Source: Polyangium sp. 15x6
GTDB taxonomy: Bacteria; Myxococcota_A; Polyangia; Polyangiales; Polyangiaceae
Reading direction: 5' to 3'
NCBI RefSeq assembly: GCF_029960785.1
Contig: NZ_JASBQE010000039.1
Span: 1 to 64,000, forward strand
DNA: 64,000 nucleotides
Below are positions 52,046-60,620 of this stretch, piece after piece. The position numbers and the translations under genes are program-made. The notes beneath the pieces are model-generated. The model was not told where the DNA came from, made no database searches, and saw nothing but the letters and a program-made list of their open reading frames with translations. How positions within the stretch are numbered: position 1 is the stretch's first letter; every line of letters starts with the position of its first letter.

Positions 52046-53314
52046 ATGAGCCCCGATCCTCGAGCGAAATTCCGCGCGCTGACCCGGGTCTTCGACCCGA
52101 TTTACCGGCCGTACCTCGACGCCGACGACGGACCCGGCTCGTCGTACGTCCCGGAAGCGCACGAGCACTATCGCGCCGAGCTCGAAGCCGCGCTCGACCT
52201 GAACGACAACGCCAAGCTCCTGCTCGCGGGCCAGCCCGGCTGCGGCAAGACCACGCTCCTGCTCAGCATCGCCCACCGGCTGCGGCGCGAGGGGCGGCTC
52301 GTCGCGTTCGTCGACCTCGAAGCGCAGACGGCCGTGCAGGACCTCGGCTCGCTCGAGATGTATCTCGCCGCCAAGGCCGAGCTCGTGGCCGAGGTGAAAA
52401 AAGCGGGAATCAGCCTCTCCGAGAAGACGACCGAGATGCTGCGCAGCGCCCTCGAACGGCTGCTCACCTCGCCCGTCGCGCCCGACCTCGACGCCCTCGG
52501 CGCCGCGCTCCGCCGGCTGCTCTCGACGGTGCGCGAGAGCAAGCTCCTGCGCGACGAGCTGCGCCGGCAAATCAAGGAGTCGGGCTTCGAGCCGATCGAC
52601 ATGCTCGCAGGCCTGCTCGACGATCTCGAAGAGCACAGGCCCGTCGTGCTGCTCGACGGCCTCGACAAACTCCCGCCCGTGCAGGCGCGCGACGCGTTCC
52701 TCGGCGACGAAAAGAAGCCGATGGTCGAGGCGCCGGGCGCGGCGATCCTGACGATCCCGATCTCGCTGATCTACGAGCCCACGTTCAACGTCCTCTCGGA
52801 GAGGTACAACAACGCGGGCAGCGCGGTCCTGCCCGCGGTTCGTCTCTACGATCTCAATCCCCACACGAACACGCGCAGGCGCTCCGAGCAGGGCGTGAGC
52901 ATCATGCGCCGGATCGTGGAGGCGCGCGTCGAGCCGATCGATGCGCGGATCGTGATGCCCGAGGCCGTCGAGCGCGCGATCGTGGGCTCGGGCGGCAACA
53001 TCCGCGAGCTCGCGCGGCTCCTCCAATCGAGCGTGGTCAAAGCGCACGTCCGCCGCGGCACGTTCATCGAGGAGCAGGACGTGGCCGCCGCGATCGCCGA
53101 TCAACGCGAGTCGTTCCGACGCGCCTACGATCCGCGCTTCTTGTCGGTGCTCGAAAGGGTCCGGCGCGAGTTCCGCCTCGAAGGCCAGGGCGACGTGACG
53201 AAGCAGCTCCTCTACGGGCTCTGGGTGATCGAATATCGCAATGGTATCGCGTGGTATTCGCTCCCCGATCCCGTCGAGCAGCTCCTCCGGCAAATGGAGA
53301 GCTGGGCCGGATGA
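52046..53314 (+). CDS. AAA/P-loop ATPase, partner of the metallophosphoesterase
   Basis: 422 residues from ATG 52046. Walker A is GQPGCGKT (62-69) and Walker B VVLLDGLDK (200-208), with a STAND-like sensor region near GGNIRELARLL (about 312-322) and a C-terminal winged-helix-like part ending WYSLPDP. The N-terminal 50 residues (FRALTRVFDPIYRPYL) are a short helical lead. There is no membrane segment. The stop overlaps the next start (ATGA), so it is coupled to the metallophosphoesterase-containing protein. The pair interrupts the polysaccharide locus. Confidence 0.85.
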   Translation: MSPDPRAKFRALTRVFDPIYRPYLDADDGPGSSYVPEAHEHYRAELEAALDLNDNAKLLLAGQPGCGKTTLLLSIAHRLRREGRLVAFVDLEAQTAVQDLGSLEMYLAAKAELVAEVKKAGISLSEKTTEMLRSALERLLTSPVAPDLDALGAALRRLLSTVRESKLLRDELRRQIKESGFEPIDMLAGLLDDLEEHRPVVLLDGLDKLPPVQARDAFLGDEKKPMVEAPGAAILTIPISLIYEPTFNVLSERYNNAGSAVLPAVRLYDLNPHTNTRRRSEQGVSIMRRIVEARVEPIDARIVMPEAVERAIVGSGGNIRELARLLQSSVVKAHVRRGTFIEEQDVAAAIADQRESFRRAYDPRFLSVLERVRREFRLEGQGDVTKQLLYGLWVIEYRNGIAWYSLPDPVEQLLRQMESWAG

Positions 53315-55521
53315 CGCCGGAAGCGCGCATCGAGGAGCTCTCCGCGAGGCTCTCGCTGGCGCAGGGCTCGCCGTCCCTGCTCGTCGTGGTGGCCGAATCC
53401 GAAGCGACGCTCGACGAGGCGCGTACGCTGCTCGTGGGCATTTTGCAAAGGGCGCCGATGCGCGTGGAGAACCTCGGCGCGTGCGGCGTCGACATGGGCC
53501 CCGCGCGCTGGGTGGAGCTCACACATGAACGCGCGGCCGACGCCTACGTGCTCTCGGCGGCGCCGTGGGGTCCGTTCAGCGGCGGCGCGTTCGCGGGTCT
53601 GCTGAATGCCGAGCGCGAGTTCTTGCGGCGGCTCGCGGGGCCCGTGCTGCTCGTCGTCTCCCGCGATACGGAGCGTATTCTCCGGCAAAAAGCACCAGAT
53701 TTCTTCACGTGGGCCGCGCGGACGTACGAGCTGCCCGCGCCCGCGGAGCTCGTCGCAATCGCACGGAAGCTCGGCGCCCTGCCGGACCGCGCGCCCGGCG
53801 TGCCCTCGGAGGAGCCGCCCATTCGATTCCTCCACCTCTCGGACCTCCATTTGAGGCCCCAGCGGGTGAAGCGATACGATCAGGATCGCGTGCTCCGCGG
53901 CCTCGTCGATTTCCTGGCGCAGGAGCGCCCGCGGTTCCCGCTCGATTTGATCTTCGTCACCGGTGACCTCGCCCATAGCGGCAAACCCGAAGAGTTCGAG
54001 CTCGTGATCGAGCTCTTCCAGCGCATCCTCGACGTGACGGGCGTCCCGCCGTCCCATTTCTTCGTCGTCCCCGGCAACCACGACGTCGACCGCGAGGTGG
54101 GCCGATGGCTCCGGCGCACGCTCGACAAGGACGAGGATGCCATCACATTCTTCGAGGACGAGCACGCCCGGCGATTCCACGCGCAGAAGCTCGAAGCGTA
54201 TCGCACGGCGCTCGCTCCGCTGCTCGGTGAGGACCGCGCGCTCGGCCTCGGCGTCGGCGCGAATGCCGTGGAAGTCGTGACGGTGCGCGGCGCGCGGATC
54301 GCGGTGGCGTCGTTCAATTCGGCGTTTTTCGCGCAGGGCGACGACGACCACGGAAAGCTATGGCTCGGCGAGCCGAACGTGGATCGCGCCGGCGATCGCA
54401 TCGCGGACGAGGGCGCGCGGGCCGCGATCGCGCTCATGCACCACCCGTTCGAGGAGCTGCACGAGCTCGAGCGCGACATCATCGAGCACCGCTTCGAGCG
54501 CCTGTTCGACCTCGTGCTGCGCGGTCACATGCACCAGCCGAAGAGCCGCGGCATCGCCTCGCAGCGCGGCGGGTTCGTCGAGCTCGCGGCGCCGTCGGCC
54601 TACCAGGGGAGCCCGTGGCCGAATGGCTGCCTGCTCGGCGAGCTCCGCCCGCGCTCGGGCAAGGTGAGAATCACCCCGTACACGTACGCCTCGGGCGCGG
54701 ATCCGTGGGTGCTCGATACCAAGGTGTTTCCGGACGACGCGAAGGACGGATACACGCACACGTTCAGCGTGCCCGAAAAGAAGCGGACGCCGAGCACATT
54801 GCGGAGGCATCTGGCCCAGGCGACGGAGGAAGCCGTGGAAGCCGCGCCGGAGGCCGTGCAAAGGCAGGTCGCGAAGGTGCTCGGCATCGAGGCGCCGAGC
54901 AGCCGGATGTCGAAAGAGGTGGCGAAAAAGGTGGCGCGGGCCGCGGCGGCGAAGGTGGACGATCCGGCATTGCTCGCGAACGTGGTGGACGAGCGGCGCA
55001 TGAGCACGGCGCTGAGCAAGACGGCCGCGGATGAGCTCGAAGCGGGAGGACCGACGCGGATTCCGCGGTCGGATCCGCAGTTCTTGGAAAAAGCGCTCGG
55101 GCGGGTGGCGGAGTTCATCCACCGGAAGGTCAGCGGCAAGGTGGCGAAGGACGCCGCCCGCGAGGAAATGCTCGTGCAGCTCATCGCCGCGGCGCTGAGT
55201 CACATCGTGGATGGGCCTGTGTCGGTGGAACGCTCGTTTCCGGACTCGCCGCGACCGGACATCCTCATCGGCAATACGAACGAGGCGCCGGCGGTCCGCT
55301 CAGTCATTGGAGTACGTTTGCTCCGGAAACTCGGGGACTGGAAACTCGGGGACGCTTTGGACAATCGGCTCAAGCAACTCGATCACTATATGGAGAGCAG
55401 CGACGCCGCGCACGGCGCGCTCGTGGTGATTCACACGGGCGAAGGCGATGCGGTGCCGCGCATCGAGCACGCGAAGACCCCGGCTGGGCGGGAGGTCCTC
55501 GTGTTGCATCTGTTCTGGTAG
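53311..55521 (+). CDS. STAND-associated domain plus calcineurin-like metallophosphoesterase with C-terminal nuclease-like domain
   Basis: 736 residues from ATG 53311. The N-terminal domain (1-150) has the LNAEREFLRRLAGPVLLVV and KAPDFFTWAARTYELPAP features found in front of bacterial STAND and TPR proteins. The metallophosphoesterase (170-470) is complete: SDLHL (D178, H180), GDLAHSG (D219), GNHD (255-258), HHP (377-378) and GHMH (405-408). Helical linkers lead to a C-terminal domain with SPRPDILIG (D650), suggestive of a PD-(D/E)XK fold. Its second half is odd: where ExK is expected it reads VIGVRLL, next to an in-frame 15-bp duplication. Probably a nuclease or phosphatase effector gated by the upstream ATPase. 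Confidence 0.8.
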   Translation: MTPEARIEELSARLSLAQGSPSLLVVVAESEATLDEARTLLVGILQRAPMRVENLGACGVDMGPARWVELTHERAADAYVLSAAPWGPFSGGAFAGLLNAEREFLRRLAGPVLLVVSRDTERILRQKAPDFFTWAARTYELPAPAELVAIARKLGALPDRAPGVPSEEPPIRFLHLSDLHLRPQRVKRYDQDRVLRGLVDFLAQERPRFPLDLIFVTGDLAHSGKPEEFELVIELFQRILDVTGVPPSHFFVVPGNHDVDREVGRWLRRTLDKDEDAITFFEDEHARRFHAQKLEAYRTALAPLLGEDRALGLGVGANAVEVVTVRGARIAVASFNSAFFAQGDDDHGKLWLGEPNVDRAGDRIADEGARAAIALMHHPFEELHELERDIIEHRFERLFDLVLRGHMHQPKSRGIASQRGGFVELAAPSAYQGSPWPNGCLLGELRPRSGKVRITPYTYASGADPWVLDTKVFPDDAKDGYTHTFSVPEKKRTPSTLRRHLAQATEEAVEAAPEAVQRQVAKVLGIEAPSSRMSKEVAKKVARAAAAKVDDPALLANVVDERRMSTALSKTAADELEAGGPTRIPRSDPQFLEKALGRVAEFIHRKVSGKVAKDAAREEMLVQLIAAALSHIVDGPVSVERSFPDSPRPDILIGNTNEAPAVRSVIGVRLLRKLGDWKLGDALDNRLKQLDHYMESSDAAHGALVVIHTGEGDAVPRIEHAKTPAGREVLVLHLFW
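55325..55354 (+). repeat. 15-bp tandem duplication inside the metallophosphoesterase gene
   Basis: GGAAACTCGGGGACT at 55325-55339 is followed at once by GGAAACTCGGGGACG at 55340-55354. It is in frame and gives RKLGD-WKLGD in the protein, inside the putative C-terminal nuclease-like domain. Confidence 0.9.
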
Positions 55522-55532
55522 GAGCGTCGTTC

Positions 55533-56165
55533 TCAGAACGAAAGGGCAAACCCGTCCGCCGTCGGCAGGAACCGGACTTTGCTCTCGTCCTTCCGCGCCG
55601 CGCTCATGGGTTTGTCCGAGCTCGACGGGCGCGTCGCCATGAAGACGATGCCGACGATCGTGAGCGGCAAACCCACGAGCATGGCCGTTCCGCCCGTCGA
55701 GATGAGCACGATGCCGAGCGGGTCATTCCCCTTGTCCCGCACGCGATCGATGCCCCAGGCGAGGCTCGCCGTGCCCATCCCGAGGGTGATGGCGCCTCCG
55801 ATCAAAAGCCCCACGCCGGACGAGCGCTTCTTCTTTTTCTTCTGCCGCCGCAGCCGCTCCAGGTCGACCTCCACGGGGGCCGCGGAGGCCACGGGCAGCT
55901 GCGGGACGTCGATCGTCACCGAAGCGCACGCGCACAGCGAGAAGATGCCCCGCGAATCGCAGGTCTGCGTGCCCGGACGCCCGTCCTGGCAGACGCAGCG
56001 AGCCTGCGCGCCGGCCCTGCACATCCGCGGCCCCGCCGCGACGAACGTGGGATCATAGGTGAACGGCGCGGCCGGCGCCGAGGGCGATGTCTCCTCCGCG
56101 CGGACGAGCGACGCCGTCGTGAGCAGCGCGGCGACCATCAAGCAAATACCAAGCAATCTCGCCAT
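55533..56165 (-). CDS. Secreted/membrane protein with Cys-rich segment, unknown function
   Basis: 210 residues from ATG 56165, with CGAGGA upstream. A signal peptide ends SLVRA/EE. A short Cys-rich module follows (CRAGAQARCVCQDG, then TCDSRGIFSLCAC), typical of myxobacterial envelope proteins. After a basic run (RRQKKKKKRSS) come two membrane helices (about 115-135 and 145-172) and a short tail. It may be an inner-membrane protein with a periplasmic Cys knot. It converges on the metallophosphoesterase gene, with only 11 bp between the stops. Confidence 0.75.
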   Translation of the reverse strand: MARLLGICLMVAALLTTASLVRAEETSPSAPAAPFTYDPTFVAAGPRMCRAGAQARCVCQDGRPGTQTCDSRGIFSLCACASVTIDVPQLPVASAAPVEVDLERLRRQKKKKKRSSGVGLLIGGAITLGMGTASLAWGIDRVRDKGNDPLGIVLISTGGTAMLVGLPLTIVGIVFMATRPSSSDKPMSAARKDESKVRFLPTADGFALSF

Positions 56166-56239
56166 GTTGGCATTCCTCGGCGTTAATGCGATATTGCAAG
56201 GTACCACGAAGCGGACGGGCGGCGCAATCTCGCGCCGCG

Positions 56240-56788
56240 TCAAGCGCGGAGGAGCTCTGCAAACCCCCGCGCCGGATCCTGCGGGTCGAAGACGAGCGTG
56301 ATCGTCCCTTTTCCCGCAAAGGCTCGCCACTGCTCCCGGAGGCGCGGGAGCACACGCCGCACCTCGCGCACCCGATCGGTCGTGAGCACGGCGCCGGCCT
56401 CGACGCCGGCACGGGCGCAATTCGACGCGATGACCTCCAGGATCGCGGCGTCGGAGACCTCTGCGTCCGACCACGGAGCGCCCGCGAGCCCCTCGGCGAG
56501 CAGGAGCTCCTCGAGGTCGTCCCCGAAGCCCGCGTACTTGCTTCCCCCGCCCTTGCGATTGGCCTCGTCGTTGATGCGCGCCGGATCCAAGCCCGCATCG
56601 ACCCGCCCCCAGAATCCTTTTTTCAGGCCAAACGCTGCTTCGACGACGATGTGCACGAGGTCGTGCGGCAGCTCGTCGCCGTAGGTAGGAAAGACCCAGG
56701 AGACCTCTGTGCCGTTGCTTCGGTGGACGTAGATGCGATCCCGCTGGCCGGGGACGCGGACGAAGGCGGCGCGGAGGTGGGAGGGCAT
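56240..56788 (-). CDS. Hypothetical protein
   Basis: 182 residues using ATG 56788 (MPSHLRAAFV); the open frame upstream is antisense of the Uma2 gene. Notable are the DELPHDLVHIVVEAAFG stretch with HDxxH, which could bind a metal, and a C-terminal VLPRLREQWRAFAGKG helix before a final strand, TITLVFDPQDPARGF. I do not recognise the family. It starts 10 bp after the Uma2 stop, so it is co-transcribed. Confidence 0.7.
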   Translation of the reverse strand: MPSHLRAAFVRVPGQRDRIYVHRSNGTEVSWVFPTYGDELPHDLVHIVVEAAFGLKKGFWGRVDAGLDPARINDEANRKGGGSKYAGFGDDLEELLLAEGLAGAPWSDAEVSDAAILEVIASNCARAGVEAGAVLTTDRVREVRRVLPRLREQWRAFAGKGTITLVFDPQDPARGFAELLRA

Positions 56789-56798
56789 GGCCGTCCGA

Positions 56799-57383
56799 TC
56801 AGGAGACGACCTCGGGCTCCTCGAAGGCTCCGCGGTAGACCGCGTCCACCGATAGCGAGCAGCCGATCGATACGAGGTCGATCGATCCGCTATGCGCCTC
56901 GTGCAGAATCCAGGCGCCTTCTTGGGCGCGTCGGTAGACCTCGATGCGCTTTGTACGGTACGAAACGAGTACGTATTCGCGGAGCGAGGCAATCTGCCGG
57001 TAATGGGCAAATTTCTCCACGCGGTCGTACCCCTCGGTGCTCTTCGAGAGGACCTCGACGAGGACGATCGGATTCACGATGGCGTTCGGATCGTCGGCGT
57101 CGCGCAGAAGCTTCCCACAGACAACGCTGACGTCGGGGTAGGTCAGGAGGTCCGTCGCCTGCACGCGGACACGAACGTCCGAGGTGTGCACGCGGCAGGG
57201 GCGCTCGCGGAGTTGGGCCCCGAGTTCCAGAATCACGTTCGCCGCGAGGAGCCCGTGATCTGGCGTCCCCCCGGACATGTCGTAGATCTGTCCGTCCAGG
57301 TACTCGTGCTTCGTCTCGCTCGCCTCTTCGAGCGCGAGGTACTCGGCGATCGTGACCTTGAGCTTCCCCGCCGGCTGCGCCAT
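56799..57383 (-). CDS. Uma2-family (DUF820) endonuclease-like protein
   Basis: 194 residues from ATG 57383. The family pattern is complete: TIAEYLALEEASETKHEYLDG, HGLLAANVILELG, TYPDVSVVCG (the PD element), IVLVEVLSKST (ExL in place of ExK, as is common here), then YDRVEKFAHYRQIASLREYVLV. Uma2 proteins adopt the PD-(D/E)XK restriction-nuclease fold, are abundant in cyanobacteria and myxobacteria, and have no settled function. It sits between the ATPase/phosphoesterase island and the carbamoyltransferase. Confidence 0.9.
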   Translation of the reverse strand: MAQPAGKLKVTIAEYLALEEASETKHEYLDGQIYDMSGGTPDHGLLAANVILELGAQLRERPCRVHTSDVRVRVQATDLLTYPDVSVVCGKLLRDADDPNAIVNPIVLVEVLSKSTEGYDRVEKFAHYRQIASLREYVLVSYRTKRIEVYRRAQEGAWILHEAHSGSIDLVSIGCSLSVDAVYRGAFEEPEVVS

Positions 57384-57427
57384 GACCAAACCTCTTCCCT
57401 CAGCGTAGCACGCCCGCCGATACGCCG

Positions 57428-59179
57428 TCAGCCCTCCCCGCCCGGTTTTTCCAGCCAGAACGACCCGATCCCCAGCGCATCCATCTTCGTGCGCCGATAA
57501 CAATCGATCGCCTCGTCGGGCGTGTGCACGATCGGCTCGTTTTCGTTGAACGACGTGTTGAGCAGCACCGGGATCCCCGTCTTCTCCTCGAAGACCCCGA
57601 GCAGGTCGTAATACAATTCATTGTCGGCCCGCCGCACCGTCTGCACCCGGCCCGTGCCGTCCTCGTGCGTGATCGCCGAGAGTTTGTCCTTCCATTCCGG
57701 GCGGACCTTGTAGACGATGATCATGAACGGCACCTCGTGATCCCCGCGGAAGCAGGTGCTCAGCTTTTCGAGCCGCACGACGGGCGCGAAGGGGCGGAAA
57801 GGCTCGCGGTTCTTGATGCGCGCGTTCAGCGTGGCCTTCATCCCCGGCCAGCCGGGGTGGCAGAGGATGCTGCGATTGCCGAGCGCCCGCGGGCCCCACT
57901 CCTCGCGCCCCTGGAACCAGCCCACGATCTTGCCCTCGGAGAGCGCCTGCGCCGCCGCCCCGAGCAATTCGTCCCGGCCGAGCTTGCGGAACGGGAGGCC
58001 CGAATTCACGAGCGCCGCCTCGATTTCGTCGTCGCGGAAGCTCGTCCCCCAGTACGCATGCCGCACCTCGGGTGTCCGCGCCTCGCCGTGCACGCCGTGC
58101 TTCACCCAGAGCGCCGCGCCCACGGCCGTGCCGTCGTCCGAGGCCGCAGGCTGGAAATAAGCCCGATCCACCCAGCCCTCGGTGATCATTCGACCATTGC
58201 CGACCGAATTCAGCACCGAGCCGCCTGCCATCGCCACGCTGCGCACGCCCGTGCGTTCGACCGCGTCCGCCACGAGCGCGAGATACACCTCCTCGAACCG
58301 CGTCTGCAGCGACGCCGCGACGTCACGCTCCCGATCCGTGATCGGATCCTCGCGCCGACGCGCCGGGCCGAAGAGCGAGGCCATCGCGTCCGACCAGAGC
58401 CGCGGGACCTGGATCTCCGCGCCGTCCACGGTCTCCATTCCCTCGCTCGTCTTGTGGTGCCTAAACCACGTCAAATCGAGCCGGATGCCCTGCTCCGGAT
58501 CCCAGCGCACGACGCGGCGCATCTCCCGGGCGAATCGATTCACGCCGTACGCCGACAAACCCATCACCTTGTATTCCTCGCCGAACCTGTCGAAGCCGAG
58601 GAACTGGCAGACGGCCGTGTAAAACACGCCGAGCGAGTGCGGCCAGAGGTTCTTGCGCAGGATCTCGATGCGATTGCCCTGGCAAAGGCCGACGAGGCTC
58701 GTCGCGAAATCGCCGGCGCCGTCGCAGGTGATCGCCGTGGCCCGGTCGAACGGCGACCAGTAAAACGCGCTCGCCGCGTGCGCGAGGTGGTGCTCGACGC
58801 GGTGGAATTTCGCGCGGATCGAGGCCTCCGGGACGCCGAGCGCCTCGGCGACGAGCCCGCCGCTCGTCGCGACCTCGCGGTGCACCGCGAGCCGCTTCAC
58901 CGCGCTCGGGACGCCCGTGAACGGCCTCGACGCGATGAACGCGACCTTCGACGCGACGTTCGCCCGCGGATCACGCGCGACGGCGATGTCCGTGAGGTCC
59001 CCCGGCGTCGCCCCGGCGAGGCGCAGGACCTCGGCCACGGCGAGGCGCGGGAAACCTGCGCAGTGCTTTTTCCGGTTGATCCGCTCCTCGGCGATCGCCG
59101 CGAGGATGCCCCCCTCACCGATGAGCGCCGCCGACGCATCCCCGTGGGCCGAATTGATGCCCAAGACCAGACGAGACAT
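57428..59179 (-). CDS. Carbamoyltransferase (NodU/CmcH family)
   Basis: 583 residues. The N-terminal Kae1-like domain starts LVLGINSAHGDASAALI and has RVEHHLAHAASAFYWSPF with the catalytic and metal His residues, then TCDGAGDF. The C-terminal YrdC-like domain includes EGKIVGWFQGREEWGPRALGNRSILCHP and VLLNTSFNENEPIV. The enzyme makes carbamoyl-AMP from carbamoyl phosphate and transfers the group to a sugar hydroxyl or similar acceptor. Within this locus it likely decorates the polysaccharide. It is divergent from the GT4 gene at 59281 across 101 bp. Confidence 0.93.
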   Translation of the reverse strand: MSRLVLGINSAHGDASAALIGEGGILAAIAEERINRKKHCAGFPRLAVAEVLRLAGATPGDLTDIAVARDPRANVASKVAFIASRPFTGVPSAVKRLAVHREVATSGGLVAEALGVPEASIRAKFHRVEHHLAHAASAFYWSPFDRATAITCDGAGDFATSLVGLCQGNRIEILRKNLWPHSLGVFYTAVCQFLGFDRFGEEYKVMGLSAYGVNRFAREMRRVVRWDPEQGIRLDLTWFRHHKTSEGMETVDGAEIQVPRLWSDAMASLFGPARRREDPITDRERDVAASLQTRFEEVYLALVADAVERTGVRSVAMAGGSVLNSVGNGRMITEGWVDRAYFQPAASDDGTAVGAALWVKHGVHGEARTPEVRHAYWGTSFRDDEIEAALVNSGLPFRKLGRDELLGAAAQALSEGKIVGWFQGREEWGPRALGNRSILCHPGWPGMKATLNARIKNREPFRPFAPVVRLEKLSTCFRGDHEVPFMIIVYKVRPEWKDKLSAITHEDGTGRVQTVRRADNELYYDLLGVFEEKTGIPVLLNTSFNENEPIVHTPDEAIDCYRRTKMDALGIGSFWLEKPGGEG

Positions 59180-59280
59180 TCATTTCTCCGTTGCGCTCGC
59201 GTCGCGCGGAGGCGAAAGGTAGCGATCGAAAGCGGGCAGCGTCAAGCCGGCTCGGCCCGGGCCCGCGGGATCTCCTTCGC

Positions 59281-60495
59281 ATGCGCGTCGTCGCCGTCAA
59301 CCAATTTTATGCCCCCGACCACGCCGCCACCTCGCAGCTCCTCACCGAGCTCTGCGAGGACCTCGCCGCCGCGGGCGACGACGTGACGGTCATTGCGAGC
59401 CGCGGCGGATACCTCGGCGGCGAGGCGCTGCCCGCCCGCGAGCGCATCCGCGGCGTCGACGTCGTCCGCCCCTTCGCCACGCGCTTCGGCAAGGCCACGA
59501 TGGCCGGCCGCCTCGCCGATTACCTGTCGTTCTGGGCCACGAGCGTGCTCGCCGCCGCCCGCGAAGCCAAACCCGACGTGCTCGTCGTGCTCACGACCCC
59601 GCCCATGATCGCCGCGGGCGGCGCGCTCGTCGCGCTCGCCCGCCGCCTGCCGCTCGTGACGTGGGTGCAAGACGTCTATCCGGAGGCGGCGATCCAGCTC
59701 GGCTACCTCGCGCCCCGCGGCCCCGCGTCGCTCGCGCTGCTCGGCCTCGGACACGCCACGCACCGCGCCGCCGCCCGCATCGTCGCGCTCTCCGAAGGCA
59801 TGGCCGACCGCCTCGTCGCGCAGGGCGCGCCCCGCGAGCGTATCCGCGTCCTGCCGAACTGGTCCGACGGACGCCTCGTGTCGCCGCGCGGACGCGAGGA
59901 CCATCCTTTCCGAAAAACCCACGGTTTGGACGGACGATTCGTGGCGATGTACAGCGGCAACCTCGGCATCGGGCACGACGTCCGGACGTTCGTCGAGGCC
60001 GCACGACGCTTGAAAGACAGGCTGCCCGAGCTCGTCGTGCTGTTCATCGGCGACGGCGCGCGGCGCGCCGAGGCCGAGGGACTCGCGAAAGGCCTCGAAA
60101 ACGTGCGTTTCCTGCCGTATCAGCCCCACGACGCGATCGGCGAGAGCCTCTCGGCCGCGGACGCGCACCTCGTGTCACTGCGCGAAGATCTCGAAGGTCT
60201 GCTCGTCCCGAGCAAGCTTTACGGCGCGCTCGCCGCGGGAAGGCCGGTGATCTACCTCGGACCGCCGCGCTGCGAGGTCGCCCGCGTGGTGCGCGAGGAC
60301 GATCTCGGCTGGACGGGCCGCCCCGGCGACGTCGAGGGCCTGTGCCGCGCGCTCGAGGACGCGGTCACGCGGAGGGCGGCGTGGGACGAGAAGGGCGCGC
60401 GGGCCCGCAGGATCTTCGACGAACGGTACGATCGTCCCGTATCCTCGGCCCGCTTCCGCGCCCTGTTGCAGGAGGCGTCGAAGGACAGCCCGTAG
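59281..60495 (+). CDS. GT4 glycosyltransferase (WbuB-like)
   Basis: 404 residues from ATG 59281. The GT-B fold starts VVAVNQFYAPDHAATSQLL, typical of WbuB/FucNAc transferases. The acceptor side has TTPPMIAAGG and the VTWVQDVYPEAA loop; the donor side has MYSGNLGIGHD and VPSKLYGALAAGRPVIYLG with the ELxxG-type Glu replaced by Lys-Leu-Tyr, as in this subgroup. It lies 125 bp before the initiating transferase and probably adds an early sugar of the repeat unit. Confidence 0.9.
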   Translation: MRVVAVNQFYAPDHAATSQLLTELCEDLAAAGDDVTVIASRGGYLGGEALPARERIRGVDVVRPFATRFGKATMAGRLADYLSFWATSVLAAAREAKPDVLVVLTTPPMIAAGGALVALARRLPLVTWVQDVYPEAAIQLGYLAPRGPASLALLGLGHATHRAAARIVALSEGMADRLVAQGAPRERIRVLPNWSDGRLVSPRGREDHPFRKTHGLDGRFVAMYSGNLGIGHDVRTFVEAARRLKDRLPELVVLFIGDGARRAEAEGLAKGLENVRFLPYQPHDAIGESLSAADAHLVSLREDLEGLLVPSKLYGALAAGRPVIYLGPPRCEVARVVREDDLGWTGRPGDVEGLCRALEDAVTRRAAWDEKGARARRIFDERYDRPVSSARFRALLQEASKDSP

Positions 60496-60504
60496 TAACC
60501 GCTC

Positions 60505-60539
60505 GGGGGCTACGCTCCGGCGAGCGGAGCTACGCCCCC
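60505..60539. repeat. Short hairpin with nested direct repeats
   Basis: In the 125-bp gap before the WecA-type gene, GGGGG-CTACG-CTCCG-GCGAG-CGGAG-CTACG-CCCCC forms an outer and an inner stem, with CTACG as a direct rather than inverted element between them. It could be a weak terminator for the GT4 gene or a REP-type remnant. Confidence 0.4.
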
Positions 60540-60620
60540 GAACCCCCGTCGCCTCGCGCGCGTGAATGTGGAAGACCCACCGCACAACCAAGATCCAGCG
60601 ATGATGGGAGGCATCGGCTC

